Below are positions 23,028 through 32,679 of a stretch of DNA of 64,000 nt, one piece after another. The notes under the pieces were generated by a model. That model was given only the letters and a program-made list of their open reading frames with translations, did not search any database and was not told the origin of the DNA. The DNA lies in assembly GCA_013368315.1 (NCBI GenBank), contig JAACJM010000365.1, positions 1 to 64,000 on the forward strand, in the 5' to 3' direction. The translations under genes were made by a program, and so were the position numbers. The DNA comes from Tetrapyrgos nigripes. Lineage: Eukaryota; Basidiomycota; Agaricomycetes; Agaricales; Campanellaceae. Position 1 is the stretch's first letter. Each line of letters starts with the position of its first letter.

Positions 23028-23243
23028 ATGGTTCGCGGCCGGCCACTTTCAGACGATCTGCGACACACTCTTATTCACCTAGGACATCATCTACCTCTCT
23101 CCAAATCAGAAAGTGTCAGAGTCACAAGTCTGAGACTTAGGTATGTGCACGAATGGCCATCATTCTTGTTATTCATAGTAGGTAGAAGAAATGTGTGTAC
23201 TATACAAGAAACTAACAAGAGCAATGATTTTGACAAGGTATGA
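23028..23243 (+). pseudogene. Transposase N-terminal (HTH) fragment
   Basis: A 71-aa ORF starting MVRGRPLSDDLRHTLIHLGH. RGRPLSDDLR is typical of the start of the helix-turn-helix domain of basidiomycete Tc1/IS630-type DDE transposases. The remainder (YVHEWPSFLLF) is unrelated, so only a first-exon fragment survives in the surrounding TIR element. Assignment from memory. Confidence 0.35.
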
Positions 23244-24559
23244 GTCAGTAGTGATAAGAATCAGAGTGTCTGCAGGGTGTCTGCAGGGTGTCTGCAGGGG
23301 GTGTCTGCAGATTTCTGATACCCGCTCATCAACCAATGACATCAAAAAATATCTATCATACCCATCCCCATGGCCCAATCCACCACTGTTACCTAGTTAA
23401 ACCGTACCACACGCAGATTGGCGTTCAACCCGAGTTCTTTACAAACCTCATAAATCATCCTATCATTCCCTTTCAGACTACCCAAGCCATTCTCAGGCTG
23501 AACAGATTCATTAGTATTCTCTGGATTTGGCTGACAAGATCCACGGTTCAGAAACATGTCCGCAAAACGGCGATCTCGGATTGGATACTTATTGGTGGCT
23601 CAAGCCGAAACCGATGAGGCCTCCTTCGCGAAGGAAGGTAGAGTCGCTGATCATTCAGGAACGAGATTTTCAGATGGGGAGGTAGTTTGCGCCAGGGATA
23701 CAAGGAGGATTGATGGTGGCGTTTTCAAGGTAGAGATCGTATGTGAGAGTGATGCGATAGCCAGAGGTAACGGGTGTTACTTCGTGTTCGACGTCGCTGT
23801 AGAAGGCGACATAGCCGATGAATGGAGAAGAGGCAGAGCCGAGTTCTTTAGCAGAGTCGTACACGAATTCTTCACCGTCGTGGCGAAGAATGAGGGAACT
23901 CTTTCGTGAGCCATCGGAAAGACGATGACGAGCGAAGCGACTATTTTATTTGCGAGAGGTGTATCCTTGTGCGTTTTAAGAAAGAGCCCTTCATCTAGAA
24001 TTATAAGATGAACCCGTTGAGGATATTTCATAAAGACATCGTGGAAGAATGCACTGTACCATAGACATTAAGCTTGTACAACTCTAACCTCAAAACCTTC
24101 TCATCTTGTCTGACGAGCGGTTTCATTCAACACATTCACGGTCTCGGGTACATGTCCATTTTCGTTCAAAAACCGAAAAGAACAAGGCGTTAAGCTTTTT
24201 GGCCTTGCGATAGGACTCGTAGAGAACATCTTGTCGACCTCGTCCAAAGGTGGCCATATTGCAGACGTTGGTTAGATGTGCGAGTTGTTCGGGAGTGGCG
24301 TTTGAGAAGACGATTTGAAGACGATGCGACTACAAAGAGAAAGGAGGGTAGCGTCAGCGCTGAGTTCAGGTGAAACGTTGGGTACAGAATAAATCATTGG
24401 TTCCACCGAGCTTAAGCTTATTCTCCTTACTCGTAGGAAAGAAACATACTCTCGGCAACAGGGCATACACCACTAGCAAAATAGACCTTGTCGTTCAAGG
24501 TGCCGCGGACTTCTTTGGGGGGCCTGAGTGTTGTGAGAAGGCAATTTGATCACGGTGTA

Positions 24560-25410
24560 CCATGGTAGCAGCTTCGAGGTTGAGTTGGTGTTGGTAAGGT
24601 GTGGAAGAAGAGGTTTGAGAACGATCTTCAAGTTGAAGTCGACGTGAAAGAGCATATGCTGAGTGCTCACCCTTTGTCCGAGCCACGATCGCGTTTTGCA
24701 CCCCTAATCACGTTCACGCAGGGTCGAGAAGAACCATCTCTGTCGGCTAGACCGCCTAGTATGCGATGACTCGATCTGCTAGCGCTAAAGCACACGTCAC
24801 TGTCATTGGAGATATGATAGTAAATTAGCATTGTCTCCATGGTTTTGAGGCCTGTATCTCGAAATTGGAGCATTTGAGGATAGAAAAATCAAGATTCCAA
24901 AGACTGGACAGGAGGACTCACTGGGAGTGGCATCCTTTACTAGAGTAGCTTCAACACCAAATTTGTGGAAAGACTCAGAGGAGGAAGCGTGCGAACTTTG
25001 TGAAGACGCCAGCGAATATTTAATCCTCTTTCTGATACCAATGAACTGGTCCTGAACTTGATACCGTCGAGTCCGAGTCAATGAAGAAATTAGGGCAAGG
25101 GCCAAGCCAGGTAACGAGGCAAGACGCGAACCAGCAGGCTTACTTAATACTGAGCTTGCTTTGTCCTCTTTGTCCCTTTAGCTGGTTCCAGGATGGATCC
25201 GCGCTTACGACCTTGAATCGAGTCAAAGGAAGTGCCAGCATGACTGGTGATGCCCTTCCTTTCCCATGGGCATGCTTAGGGACGCGTTTCGACGTACGTG
25301 AACGGTGATCGTGACTCAGTCCACTGAAATTTGGACGGGGACAAAGACTGTTGCAAATACGTAAAGTCGTCTAATATAAAGATCCAACAAAGACCTCCAC
25401 CAGTCTCTCA
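24560..25410. other. Spacer between the head-to-head oxygenase genes
   Basis: No convincing gene. It holds the presumed promoter regions of the two divergent oxygenase copies. A minus ORF at 24803-25105 has no recognisable motif. Confidence 0.4.
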
Positions 25411-25418
25411 AATCCACC

Positions 25419-27575
25419 ATGTCTACTCTCGACGTTACCCTCACAGATCATCCCGCTGCAGCTAAGGTCCGCGAAACGTTGAACAAGAAGCTCTACTTTT
25501 ACAGCGGTGTATGCCCTGTTCCAAGCGACAGTATGGTGTTGTATTATGGCGTAGACGAACAGGCTCGGTAAGTATCTTCATCTCCTCGACATTTCAGCCT
25601 CTGATCAACCTCTGATTCCCCTTTCTGCATTCACACAGTCGAATTGACCTGTCCAACGCTACACCCGAGCAACTCGCTCATTTGACCAACGTCTGCGAAA
25701 ATGCCACCTTTGGACGAGGCCAACAAGACGTCTTTGACCAGTCCTATAGGAAGGCGAGGAAATTGGACACGTCTTCGTTCATTTCGGGTTTGGAGAGGAA
25801 CGACCATATTCCCGAGATCGTTAACAAGCTCACTCATATTCTCATCAAACAAAACGACAAAGTCCTTCGCTCAGAACTCTACAAGCTCAATATCTATGGT
25901 ATGCATTCCTTGTGATGTCTTCATGCCCAATTCTCAGCGAGTTTTGTACTTTCAGATGAAGGCTCTTTCTTCAAAGCTCATAAGGATACCCCTCGCGCTG
26001 ATAATATGGTCGCCTCACTTGTCATCGTCTTCCCTACACTTCACGAAGGAGGCTCTCTCATCCTCCGTCACGACGGTGAAGAATTCGCGTACGATTCTGC
26101 CAAAGAGCTTGGCTCCCTTTCTACTCCGTCTATCGGCTACGTCGCATTCTACTCCGACGTCGAACACGAAGTAACACCCATCACCTCTGGCTATCGTATT
26201 ACCCTCACATACAACCTCTACCTCGAAGAAGCTCACCAAATCTTCCGGATACCCAGCTCCGCCAACCAATCCTTCCGAGACGCCCTTTCAGCCATGCTCA
26301 ACGACGACACCTTCCTTCCCAAAGGTGGGGTCATGGGCTTTGGCCTCTCTCATCAGTACCCTGTCAAAGACCGTTTTAGTGGTGACGACTAGTGAACAAA
26401 AAGTCCGGTTCAGTCCGGTTCAGCGCCAAATTTCTTGAACGCTGAACTGGACCTTGCGTCCGGTCCAGAAATTCTCTGAACTTTGGACCGGACTTCACGT
26501 CCGCTGAACTTCGGTCCGGTTCAAGTTCAAGTAAGGTCCGGACGCGTCCGAACGTTTTCTATCTCCGAGATAGCCGAATGGATTTCTCTTACCAAGATAG
26601 CAATAGTCTGGTAAACCAGACTGACGATACACACTTTACGGTGTGTATGTAGCCTGGAACAATAATATGAATAGCATTGCACCAGTAAAAAGTTATGAGG
26701 TAATCAAAAAATATTCACATCTACCTTTTTCCCAGTATTTTTGTCGCTACTTGTTACAACTCCGTAGATTTTGTTTGTCATATGGTATTCCTCAATGTAT
26801 TTACGGCTGAATACCAAAAATCGTGACCAAAAAAACATCAAAAAAATCAAGCCCTGACAACCAAATTCTGGTCAGAAATGTATTACAAGTGCAGCACGTC
26901 CGGACGCGTTCGGACGCGCCCAAACGCGTCCAGTAAATTTCAGAATTTGCTGGACCGCGGACTGAACCTACGGTCCGGTTCACAAAATTCTTGAACTTTG
27001 AACCGGACTTTCCGTCCAGTCCAGTAAAGTTCGGTTCGGACCAAAGTCCGGGACCGGACTTTTTGTTCACTAGTGACGACAAACGCTGGAGCGCCTCTCA
27101 AGCAAACGCCAAAGCCGTTCAAAAAGTTTTACACATCCTCAAAGGGAACGATAGGATGATATACGATACCTGCAAGGACCTCGGGCTCAACGCCTACTTA
27201 CGCGTCATATACGAGGATCCAGAAAAACACGCCTTGGCGATGTCCCAATACATCATCGACGCAAGTTTTAACGACACAGATCCGCTTGCAGAGGAAGACT
27301 TCTTCTTGTCAATATGTGGTGGGGATAAACCTGCTATGAGGTTGATTCAGCCTTCGAAGCAGTATAGTAAATGGGACTATGATCAATATGATGTTTCCAA
27401 GCATACAAAGGTTCATTGGATTACAGAGAAGACGACGTTTAATCGGTTGCAGGTTATGTATATGGCTTATGGGAATGAAGCTAGTCTGGGAGTTATTTAT
27501 GGGGATTTTAGTCTCATTTGTAAGATTGGACCGGTTGGGAATAGGCAGGAGGAGGATGAGGAGTTTATGGTTTGA
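25419..27575 (+). pseudogene. Fungal 2OG-Fe(II) oxygenase, split by a MITE
   Basis: Exons 25419-25567, 25639-25898 and 25956 onward have good splice sites and phases. The catalytic core is intact: HxD at H145/D147 (HKDTP), distal H207 (EHEVTP) and R217 for 2-oxoglutarate (SGYRITL). The third exon is interrupted after residue 281 (...RFSGDD) by a 683-bp hAT-like element, whose first three bases TAG act as a stop. Reading resumes in the same frame at 27081 (KRWSASQ...) and ends in EEDEEFMV at 27575. Without the insert the protein would be 445 aa. The truncated 281-aa product still holds all iron and cosubstrate ligands, so residual activity is conceivable. Dioxygenases of this group hydroxylate unknown substrates. 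Confidence 0.85.
26390..27072. mobile_element. hAT-like MITE (683 bp) with 8-bp TSD
   Basis: Terminal inverted repeats start TAGTGAACAAAAAGTCCGG. GTGACGAC is duplicated at 26382-26389 and 27073-27080. Subterminal regions are packed with GTCCGGTTC and CGGACGCG(TCCG) motifs on both strands. There is no ORF. Excision of the element with one repeat restores the oxygenase reading frame. Confidence 0.92.
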
Positions 27576-27579
27576 AGGT

Positions 27580-28130
27580 TTGTAGAATTTTATACTAGTC
27601 TGAATGTAATACTGTCGATCCTGCTCTTGTAATTTGACATCCGCCAGCGGCTTATTAGGATCTTGTGGTTTAAAACATGCTTTCAGCGGACATGTCTAAC
27701 CGCCTTTGCATTCGCAAAATGGTAATATTAGTTATATGGCAAGGTTGGGGTTACTCAGCTAGGCAGGCTATGACCCTTGTTTTTGACCATCATCGTCTAT
27801 ACCCTCGATAATCTCGTTTTTCGTGTTCAAAATCACTATATCGAACTCAAGAATTTCAGGCCAGATAGAGCTTGGTGCCAGGAATCTCAGAGTGCTCAAT
27901 TCATCAGATAAGCTAAGCGCCAGTTTGGCGCCAGTCGTCTTAGACGCCAGCTGCTGTTACGTTCTGCCTCGTTGCACCCACGTCGTTCCACTAGCTTGTC
28001 GAGCTACCCCTTCAATCTGCTCCTGGGAGCCCTTCTGAAGCTCGTCTAGCGTCGTAGGTGTCCTTTTCGCACCTGTTTGGCTGAATCTTGACTGGATGCC
28101 CCGCAGATCTCTTCATATCGATAAGAAGTG
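27580..28130. other. No recognisable gene
   Basis: Presumed 3' region of the oxygenase and 5' region of the following small gene. The ORFs are short and without motifs. Confidence 0.4.
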
Positions 28131-28132
28131 CA

Positions 28133-28705
28133 ATGCCTCCTGGGTCCTCCAATCTACCTGCCGCACCTGTAGAGGCTTCTGGGCCTTCCGGTGCTCGGCG
28201 TCGTCGTCGAGGAAGAGCAGGTATGTCTTGATCGAGTACTGTCGTACCGCTCACCATTCACTCACCCAAATGGTGTTCAGGACCTGCTAATGCCAATGTG
28301 ACGCCCGTCGAATCTACTACTCCAGCTAATCAGGCTGCCTTCAATACTGTCAGTGCTGTCAATACTACTGAGACAGTAACGCGCACGACTCAAATGTCCA
28401 TCCAGATGTTCAACCACTCACGTCACTCGGAATTCCATGACTCTTCACTGAGGAGCGTCGGTGGTGATGACAGACGTAGCAGTGTTGCCTACAACATCTC
28501 ACTTTCAAACATCACTCTTGCTGCGAACACTGAAGTAACTATCTATGCTGGTCAAGATGGAAATGTTCAACAGCATCTTCGTTATGTTGGATTGGAGACG
28601 AGAAACGTAGGCTCCCAGCCCGCTGTGCGAGTTGTGTCGAGAGGGCGTAGTGATGAAGCCCCTTCCCAAGCGCGTTCTGGTGAGTTCGTTCTAATTGGTT
28701 GTTAA
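28133..28705 (+). CDS. Small two-exon hypothetical protein, 170 aa
   Basis: The start ATG at 28133 reads MPPGSSNLPAAPVEASGPSG then ARRRRRGRAG, a GTATGT donor at 28221, an acceptor at 28280, and a second exon 28281-28705 in matching phase. The N-terminus is short and Arg-rich. The rest is Asn/Thr/Ser-rich with beta-like repeats (ISLSNITLAANTEVTIYAG). No signal peptide is visible and I recognise no family. Gypsy-1 inserted about 100 bp after its stop, probably in the 3' UTR. Confidence 0.5.
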
Positions 28706-28808
28706 GAATAGAAATCTCAATTCAAATGTTCAATTCAGTTGTAGATCTCGATGTATTCAATAATAGTGCCTTAATGTTTTTTTTTTTTAATTAAGTTCCC
28801 CCGCCTAC

Positions 28809-28999
28809 TGTAACGGCTGTTACTATTCTTAGACGATTATATCATACTTTCCCGCGGGTCCTAGATATAAGTAGCTTCGAGTAGATTCCTTCGTTAACTC
28901 TTACTCTCACCACGCCTTACCTGTCTTGTACATAGCAGCGGTAAATAAAAGCCCTGTCTTGTGTATTGAGGCCTTAGGCATTGAGATACGTGAGTTACA
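28809..28999 (+). repeat. Gypsy-1 5' LTR
   Basis: 191 bp, TGTAAC...GTTACA ends. It includes taaataaaagcc near 28950, a possible polyadenylation signal. Confidence 0.92.
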
Positions 29000-29218
29000 C
29001 ATTTTTTACACAACAGTCTTACCCCTGCTACTCTTTTCTGCTTCATCCTCGCCGTCTACCCACCACAAACCCGCTCTATTCCCCATTCGAACCCGACTCT
29101 ACCCAACACGTCTCAAAAACACACCCGCAAAACCTCACAGCAAGCTCAGAAGGCTTCCGAGGAACTCCCTTACCATCATCACTCACCTTCCCCACCTACT
29201 TCGCACACTACCCGCATC

Positions 29219-29407
29219 ATGTCCCATACCATCACCCAACATCCTAAGTCTAACGCTCAGGCGTCGTCATCATTGAAGACGACTATGCCGAGCCATATCC
29301 CCAGACCGGTAGCTAAACCTTTGAGTAGCGGCCAGTTCTCGGGAGTACATAGCACTTTTAATAACACAAATGTTAATACTTCTACTCCTCTACCAGGTCC
29401 TCTCTGA
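29219..29407 (+). CDS. Gypsy-1 short 5' ORF overlapping pol
   Basis: A 62-aa ORF (MSHTITQHPKSNAQ...STPLPGPL) begins about 220 bp after the 5' LTR and overlaps the start of the pol frame by 38 bp, in a different frame. It has no Gag features (no capsid-like sequence or zinc knuckle). It may be the stump of a deleted gag, or the leader from which pol is reached by frameshifting. Confidence 0.35.
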   Translation: MSHTITQHPKSNAQASSSLKTTMPSHIPRPVAKPLSSGQFSGVHSTFNNTNVNTSTPLPGPL

Positions 29408-32400
29408 TATTCTCGGAGGGGTACCTGAAAAACTTCCACCAATGAGAGAAGTGAATCACAGCATACCCCTAATTGATCCGAATAAACGATACCGTTATTA
29501 TATGCCACGATGTCCGGATTCTCTGAGAGGACAGTTAGCAGATAAAATCAATCGTTACCTTCGAGCGCAATGGTGGGAGCCAAGAGCCGTATCACAAGCT
29601 GCTCCGATGTTATGCATTCCCAAAAAGGACGGCAAACTTCGGACCACTGTAGACTGCCGCGAGCGAAATGCGAATACAGTCAAGGATGTAACTCCTTTGC
29701 CTGATCAGGAAAATATTCGCATGCGTGTGGCTGCAGCTCCCTTCCGCTCAAAGATTGATCTATCAGATGCTTATGAGCAAGTGAGAATTATACCTGAGGA
29801 CGTTGAGAAAACTGCTTTCGCAACACCTATGGGTACCTTCGTGAGTAACACTATGCAACAAGGTGATACTAATGCACCTTCAACTTTTCAACGACTAATG
29901 AATACAATTTTTCGAGATTACATTGGAGTTTTCATGCACGTATATCTAGACGATATTTTTGTGTTCAGTAATACAATTGAGGAACATGAATATCATCTAG
30001 GACTTGTATTCAAACGACTTCGTGAACAACAACTTTATCTAAAATGGACCAAGGTAGAACTGTACGCAGACGTACTGGACTGCCTTGGGCACAAAATTGA
30101 TGATCGAGGCCTCCATGCTGATTCGGATAAGCTTGAACGGATACGAGGATGGAGACAACCTAGGAATTATAATGATGTTCAGAAATTCCTGGGACTCGTA
30201 AATTATTTACAACACTTCCTACCTGATGTGTCCTCCTGGACTACTCCATTGTCTGAAATGAGTAGAAATGCCCAGCCATTTTTCTGGCGACCTATACATG
30301 ATGTGAGCTTCCAAAACATCAAGGATCTATGTTGCAGGGTCCCAATTCTACGTCCTGTCGATCCCAGTAAGCCCGAACCGATCTGGGTTATTTGCGATGC
30401 ATCGGTATCAGGAATTGGTGCTATGTATGGTCAGGGACCTACATGGCAGACATGCCGCCCAGCTGGGTTCATGTCTAAAAAATTCACTGATGCTCAACGC
30501 AATTACCGAGTATTCGAAACAGAGACTTTAGCAATCCTTGAGGCTTTGTTGAAATGGGAGGATAAGCTCATTGGATACCCTATCCACGTTGTAACCGATC
30601 ATCAAGCCCTTGAGTTTTTCAAAACGCAGAAAAAGCTATCCAGCCGACAAATGAGGTGGATGGAATACGTATCGCGTTTTGATTTCGACATTACATACGT
30701 AAAAGGAGTTACCAATCGGGTGGCTGACATTCTTTCGAGATATTATGAGTCTGATACTCCAAATGAAAAGCACTCACCTAATGAATATGTGAATGCAGAC
30801 GTTCGGATTGACAAACTTTGTGAAGACTTACCAATTGGACGCAAAGAAGAAGTCCTTGAAATGATTGAGCATTTCAAGGCAATCCGAGACGCTAAGGACG
30901 TAAAAGAAAGTCGAGATCTCGAAGCGGAACAGCTTGAGAAGGCCCGAGAACCTGATTTGCCTGAGTTCACGGTTCCCCCAACAGTTAATCCAATATTAAT
31001 GGATTCACGAGCCAAGGGACCTAATTTGCGCAGTAATTTTGAGTCTGATCCAACCTTCTTGAATGAAATACGTACCCAGTACGAATCTGATATTTTATTC
31101 AAGAAAATCATTGAACACCCAGAAGACCATCCGCGATTTGTATATGAGAAAAAGTCTGGGTTGATCTGGACAACGAATCTTGCGGGAGAGCGTGTTCTCT
31201 GTGTGCCGAAATCGAAATTGAGTGATAAATCTTTACGAACTATTATTCTTGAGGCTGGACATGAGATAGTTGGCCATTTTGGACCCCAACGTACAGCTGA
31301 TTACTTACGTAGGTGGTACTGGTGGCCAGGTATCTATGGACAATCAGAAAAATTCTGCCGAACTTGTGAGTTATGCCATCGTTCCAAAACGAGCAACCAA
31401 GCACCTTCAGGAAAACTCCACCCTTTACCAATTCCTACTCGTCCTTGGGAGTCGATTGGGATGGACTTTATTGGGCCTTTCCCTGAGGTTAAAGGTTTTA
31501 ATTACCTTTGGGTAATTATATGTCGTTTGACCAACATGGTACACTTGATTCCTTGCCACACTAGTAACACGGCCACTGATCTTTCATTAGTATACATGAA
31601 AGAAATGATCAGATTGCATGGCCTGCCATCTTCAATTGTTTCAGATCGTGACCCCAAATTCACATCCATCTGGTGGAAGGAAATACATCGACTATTGGGA
31701 GCTAGGCTCTTAATGTCAACATCCTTCCATCCTCAGACAGATGGCGCTACAGAACGAGCGAACCGTTCTATTGGGCAAATCTTTCGAGTATCTATTCGTG
31801 CAGATCAGAAAGATTGGCTAACTAAGGTACCTATTGTAGAATTTGCTATTAATGCAAGTGTTAGTGAATCTACGGGTTTTGCGCCATTTGAGTTGAATTA
31901 CGGATATGTCCCATCCATGTTATTTGAGCCACGTTCTGAGGAAACTTCATTGCCTGGTATTCGAGCTTATGGAATCCAAGCGATGCAGAGTCTATTCGAC
32001 GCTCATGATGCAATTATTGAGGCACGCGTCTTTCAGACTCACAAGTCCAATAAGAGACGTTCCTCTGAACCTGTACTGAAAGAGGGAGACAAGGTATACT
32101 TGTCTACAAAAAATCTAAGTCTTCCCAAAGGCCGGGCCAAGAAATTACTTCCTAAATTCGTTGGCCCATATGAGATCGTTGGAGCTGATCCTAAATCCTC
32201 AACGTATAAGCTCAATTTACCTGATGAGCTTAACAAACGGAGGATTCACGATCGTTTTCATGTTAGTTTGTTGAAGCCTTACTTTCCGAATGACGAGTTA
32301 TTATTCCCTAATCGCTCGAAAGTGGAACCTTACGATTTCGGCGCACCGGACAATGCCGAGGAATTTGTCGAGTCGATCAGGGGCCACAAATGGGACAAGA

Positions 32401-32561
32401 ACAAAGTTCTATTTGAGGTCTGGTGGTCCCTAGGAGATGTTACTTTTGAGCCTTGGAGCACAGTGAGCCGATTGAAGGCCATGGATGATTACTTTGCGTT
32501 ACATGGCGTAACACGTTGGCAGGATTTACCAAAAGGTAATTTCAAATTACCTGCCAAATAG
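29370..32561 (+). CDS. pol: Gypsy-1 pol: RT, RNase H, integrase, chromodomain
   Basis: A 1063-aa open frame. Reverse transcriptase spans about residues 60-250, with CIPKKDGKLRTTVDC and the catalytic YLDD at 192-195. RNase H follows (ICDASVSGIGAMYGQ, FETETLAILEAL, TDHQALEFF). The integrase has the HHCC finger (GHEIVGHF...CRTCELCHRSK) and the DDE core (MDFIGPFPEV; VSDRDPKF; HPQTDGATERANR). A C-terminal chromodomain-like segment ends it (FVESIRGHKWDKNKVLFEVW; FEPWSTV). No aspartic protease precedes RT. The true start codon is uncertain; homology begins near residue 18. All catalytic residues visible are intact. Confidence 0.9.
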   Translation: MLILLLLYQVLSDILGGVPEKLPPMREVNHSIPLIDPNKRYRYYMPRCPDSLRGQLADKINRYLRAQWWEPRAVSQAAPMLCIPKKDGKLRTTVDCRERNANTVKDVTPLPDQENIRMRVAAAPFRSKIDLSDAYEQVRIIPEDVEKTAFATPMGTFVSNTMQQGDTNAPSTFQRLMNTIFRDYIGVFMHVYLDDIFVFSNTIEEHEYHLGLVFKRLREQQLYLKWTKVELYADVLDCLGHKIDDRGLHADSDKLERIRGWRQPRNYNDVQKFLGLVNYLQHFLPDVSSWTTPLSEMSRNAQPFFWRPIHDVSFQNIKDLCCRVPILRPVDPSKPEPIWVICDASVSGIGAMYGQGPTWQTCRPAGFMSKKFTDAQRNYRVFETETLAILEALLKWEDKLIGYPIHVVTDHQALEFFKTQKKLSSRQMRWMEYVSRFDFDITYVKGVTNRVADILSRYYESDTPNEKHSPNEYVNADVRIDKLCEDLPIGRKEEVLEMIEHFKAIRDAKDVKESRDLEAEQLEKAREPDLPEFTVPPTVNPILMDSRAKGPNLRSNFESDPTFLNEIRTQYESDILFKKIIEHPEDHPRFVYEKKSGLIWTTNLAGERVLCVPKSKLSDKSLRTIILEAGHEIVGHFGPQRTADYLRRWYWWPGIYGQSEKFCRTCELCHRSKTSNQAPSGKLHPLPIPTRPWESIGMDFIGPFPEVKGFNYLWVIICRLTNMVHLIPCHTSNTATDLSLVYMKEMIRLHGLPSSIVSDRDPKFTSIWWKEIHRLLGARLLMSTSFHPQTDGATERANRSIGQIFRVSIRADQKDWLTKVPIVEFAINASVSESTGFAPFELNYGYVPSMLFEPRSEETSLPGIRAYGIQAMQSLFDAHDAIIEARVFQTHKSNKRRSSEPVLKEGDKVYLSTKNLSLPKGRAKKLLPKFVGPYEIVGADPKSSTYKLNLPDELNKRRIHDRFHVSLLKPYFPNDELLFPNRSKVEPYDFGAPDNAEEFVESIRGHKWDKNKVLFEVWWSLGDVTFEPWSTVSRLKAMDDYFALHGVTRWQDLPKGNFKLPAK

Positions 32562-32607
32562 AGAATTTCCAAAAATCCATGGAACATCATGGAACGTACG
32601 GCGAAGG

Positions 32608-32615
32608 TATTTAAG
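32608..32615 (+). promoter_or_regulatory. Internal TATA-like box of Gypsy-1
   Basis: TATTTAAG lies 72 bp upstream of the ATG of the 707-aa ORF and 47 bp after the pol stop. The following pyrimidine-rich leader (cttgcgtttcctgtcactc) looks like a fungal transcription start region. Suggests a separate transcript. Confidence 0.45.
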
Positions 32616-32679
32616 CTACACCCGCCGTCTTGCGTTTCCTGTCACTCAACGACTTCTCCCCTCACGCTATCACTTCAAA

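Larger units (their letters stand above)
22011..23324. mobile_element. TIR element with CTGCAGACACC repeats, 9-bp TSD
   Basis: Inserted in the minus-strand oxygenase relic. CTCATCAAC occurs at both flanks (22002-22010 and 23325-23333). The ends CGGTATAGCTAAATCTGCAG and, inverted, CGGGTATCAGAAATCTGCAG are terminal inverted repeats. The unit CTGCAGACACC or close variants is iterated at the left end, in the middle (22498-22551) and at the right end. A 9-bp duplication would fit Mutator-like elements, but the internal ORF looks different, so the superfamily is open. Confidence 0.7.
21831..24545 (-). pseudogene. Fungal 2OG-Fe(II) oxygenase relic, interrupted
   Basis: A decayed paralogue of the plus-strand gene at 25419-27575. 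Minus-strand pieces in order are LNDKVYFASGVCPVAESMF (near 24500), FSNATPEQLAHLTNVC and MATFGRGRQDVLYESYRKAK (24340-24180), ELYKLNVY (near 24070), DEGLFLKTHKDTP (near 24000, with the HxD iron ligands), VYDSAKELGS and VEHEVTPVTSGYRITLTYDL (distal His and 2OG-binding Arg), GGLIGFGLSHQ, GNDRMIYEVCKELGLNA (near 23430) and, beyond a 1.3 kb insertion, VAMLIRPHYLLS and YMAYGNEA. Several frameshifts and stops mean it is not functional. Members of this family occur in many copies in Agaricomycetes; their substrates are unknown. Confidence 0.75.

Noticed and set aside
22011..23324. Calling the CTGCAGACACC element a Mutator-like element outright
   Set aside because: Only the 9-bp duplication supports it; the ends are not long MULE TIRs and the ORF fragment looks Tc1-like.
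28999..29030. tRNA primer-binding sites after the Gypsy 5' LTRs
   Set aside because: Sequences after 28999 and 42849 do not begin with TGG or match a tRNA end I know; self-priming could not be shown.
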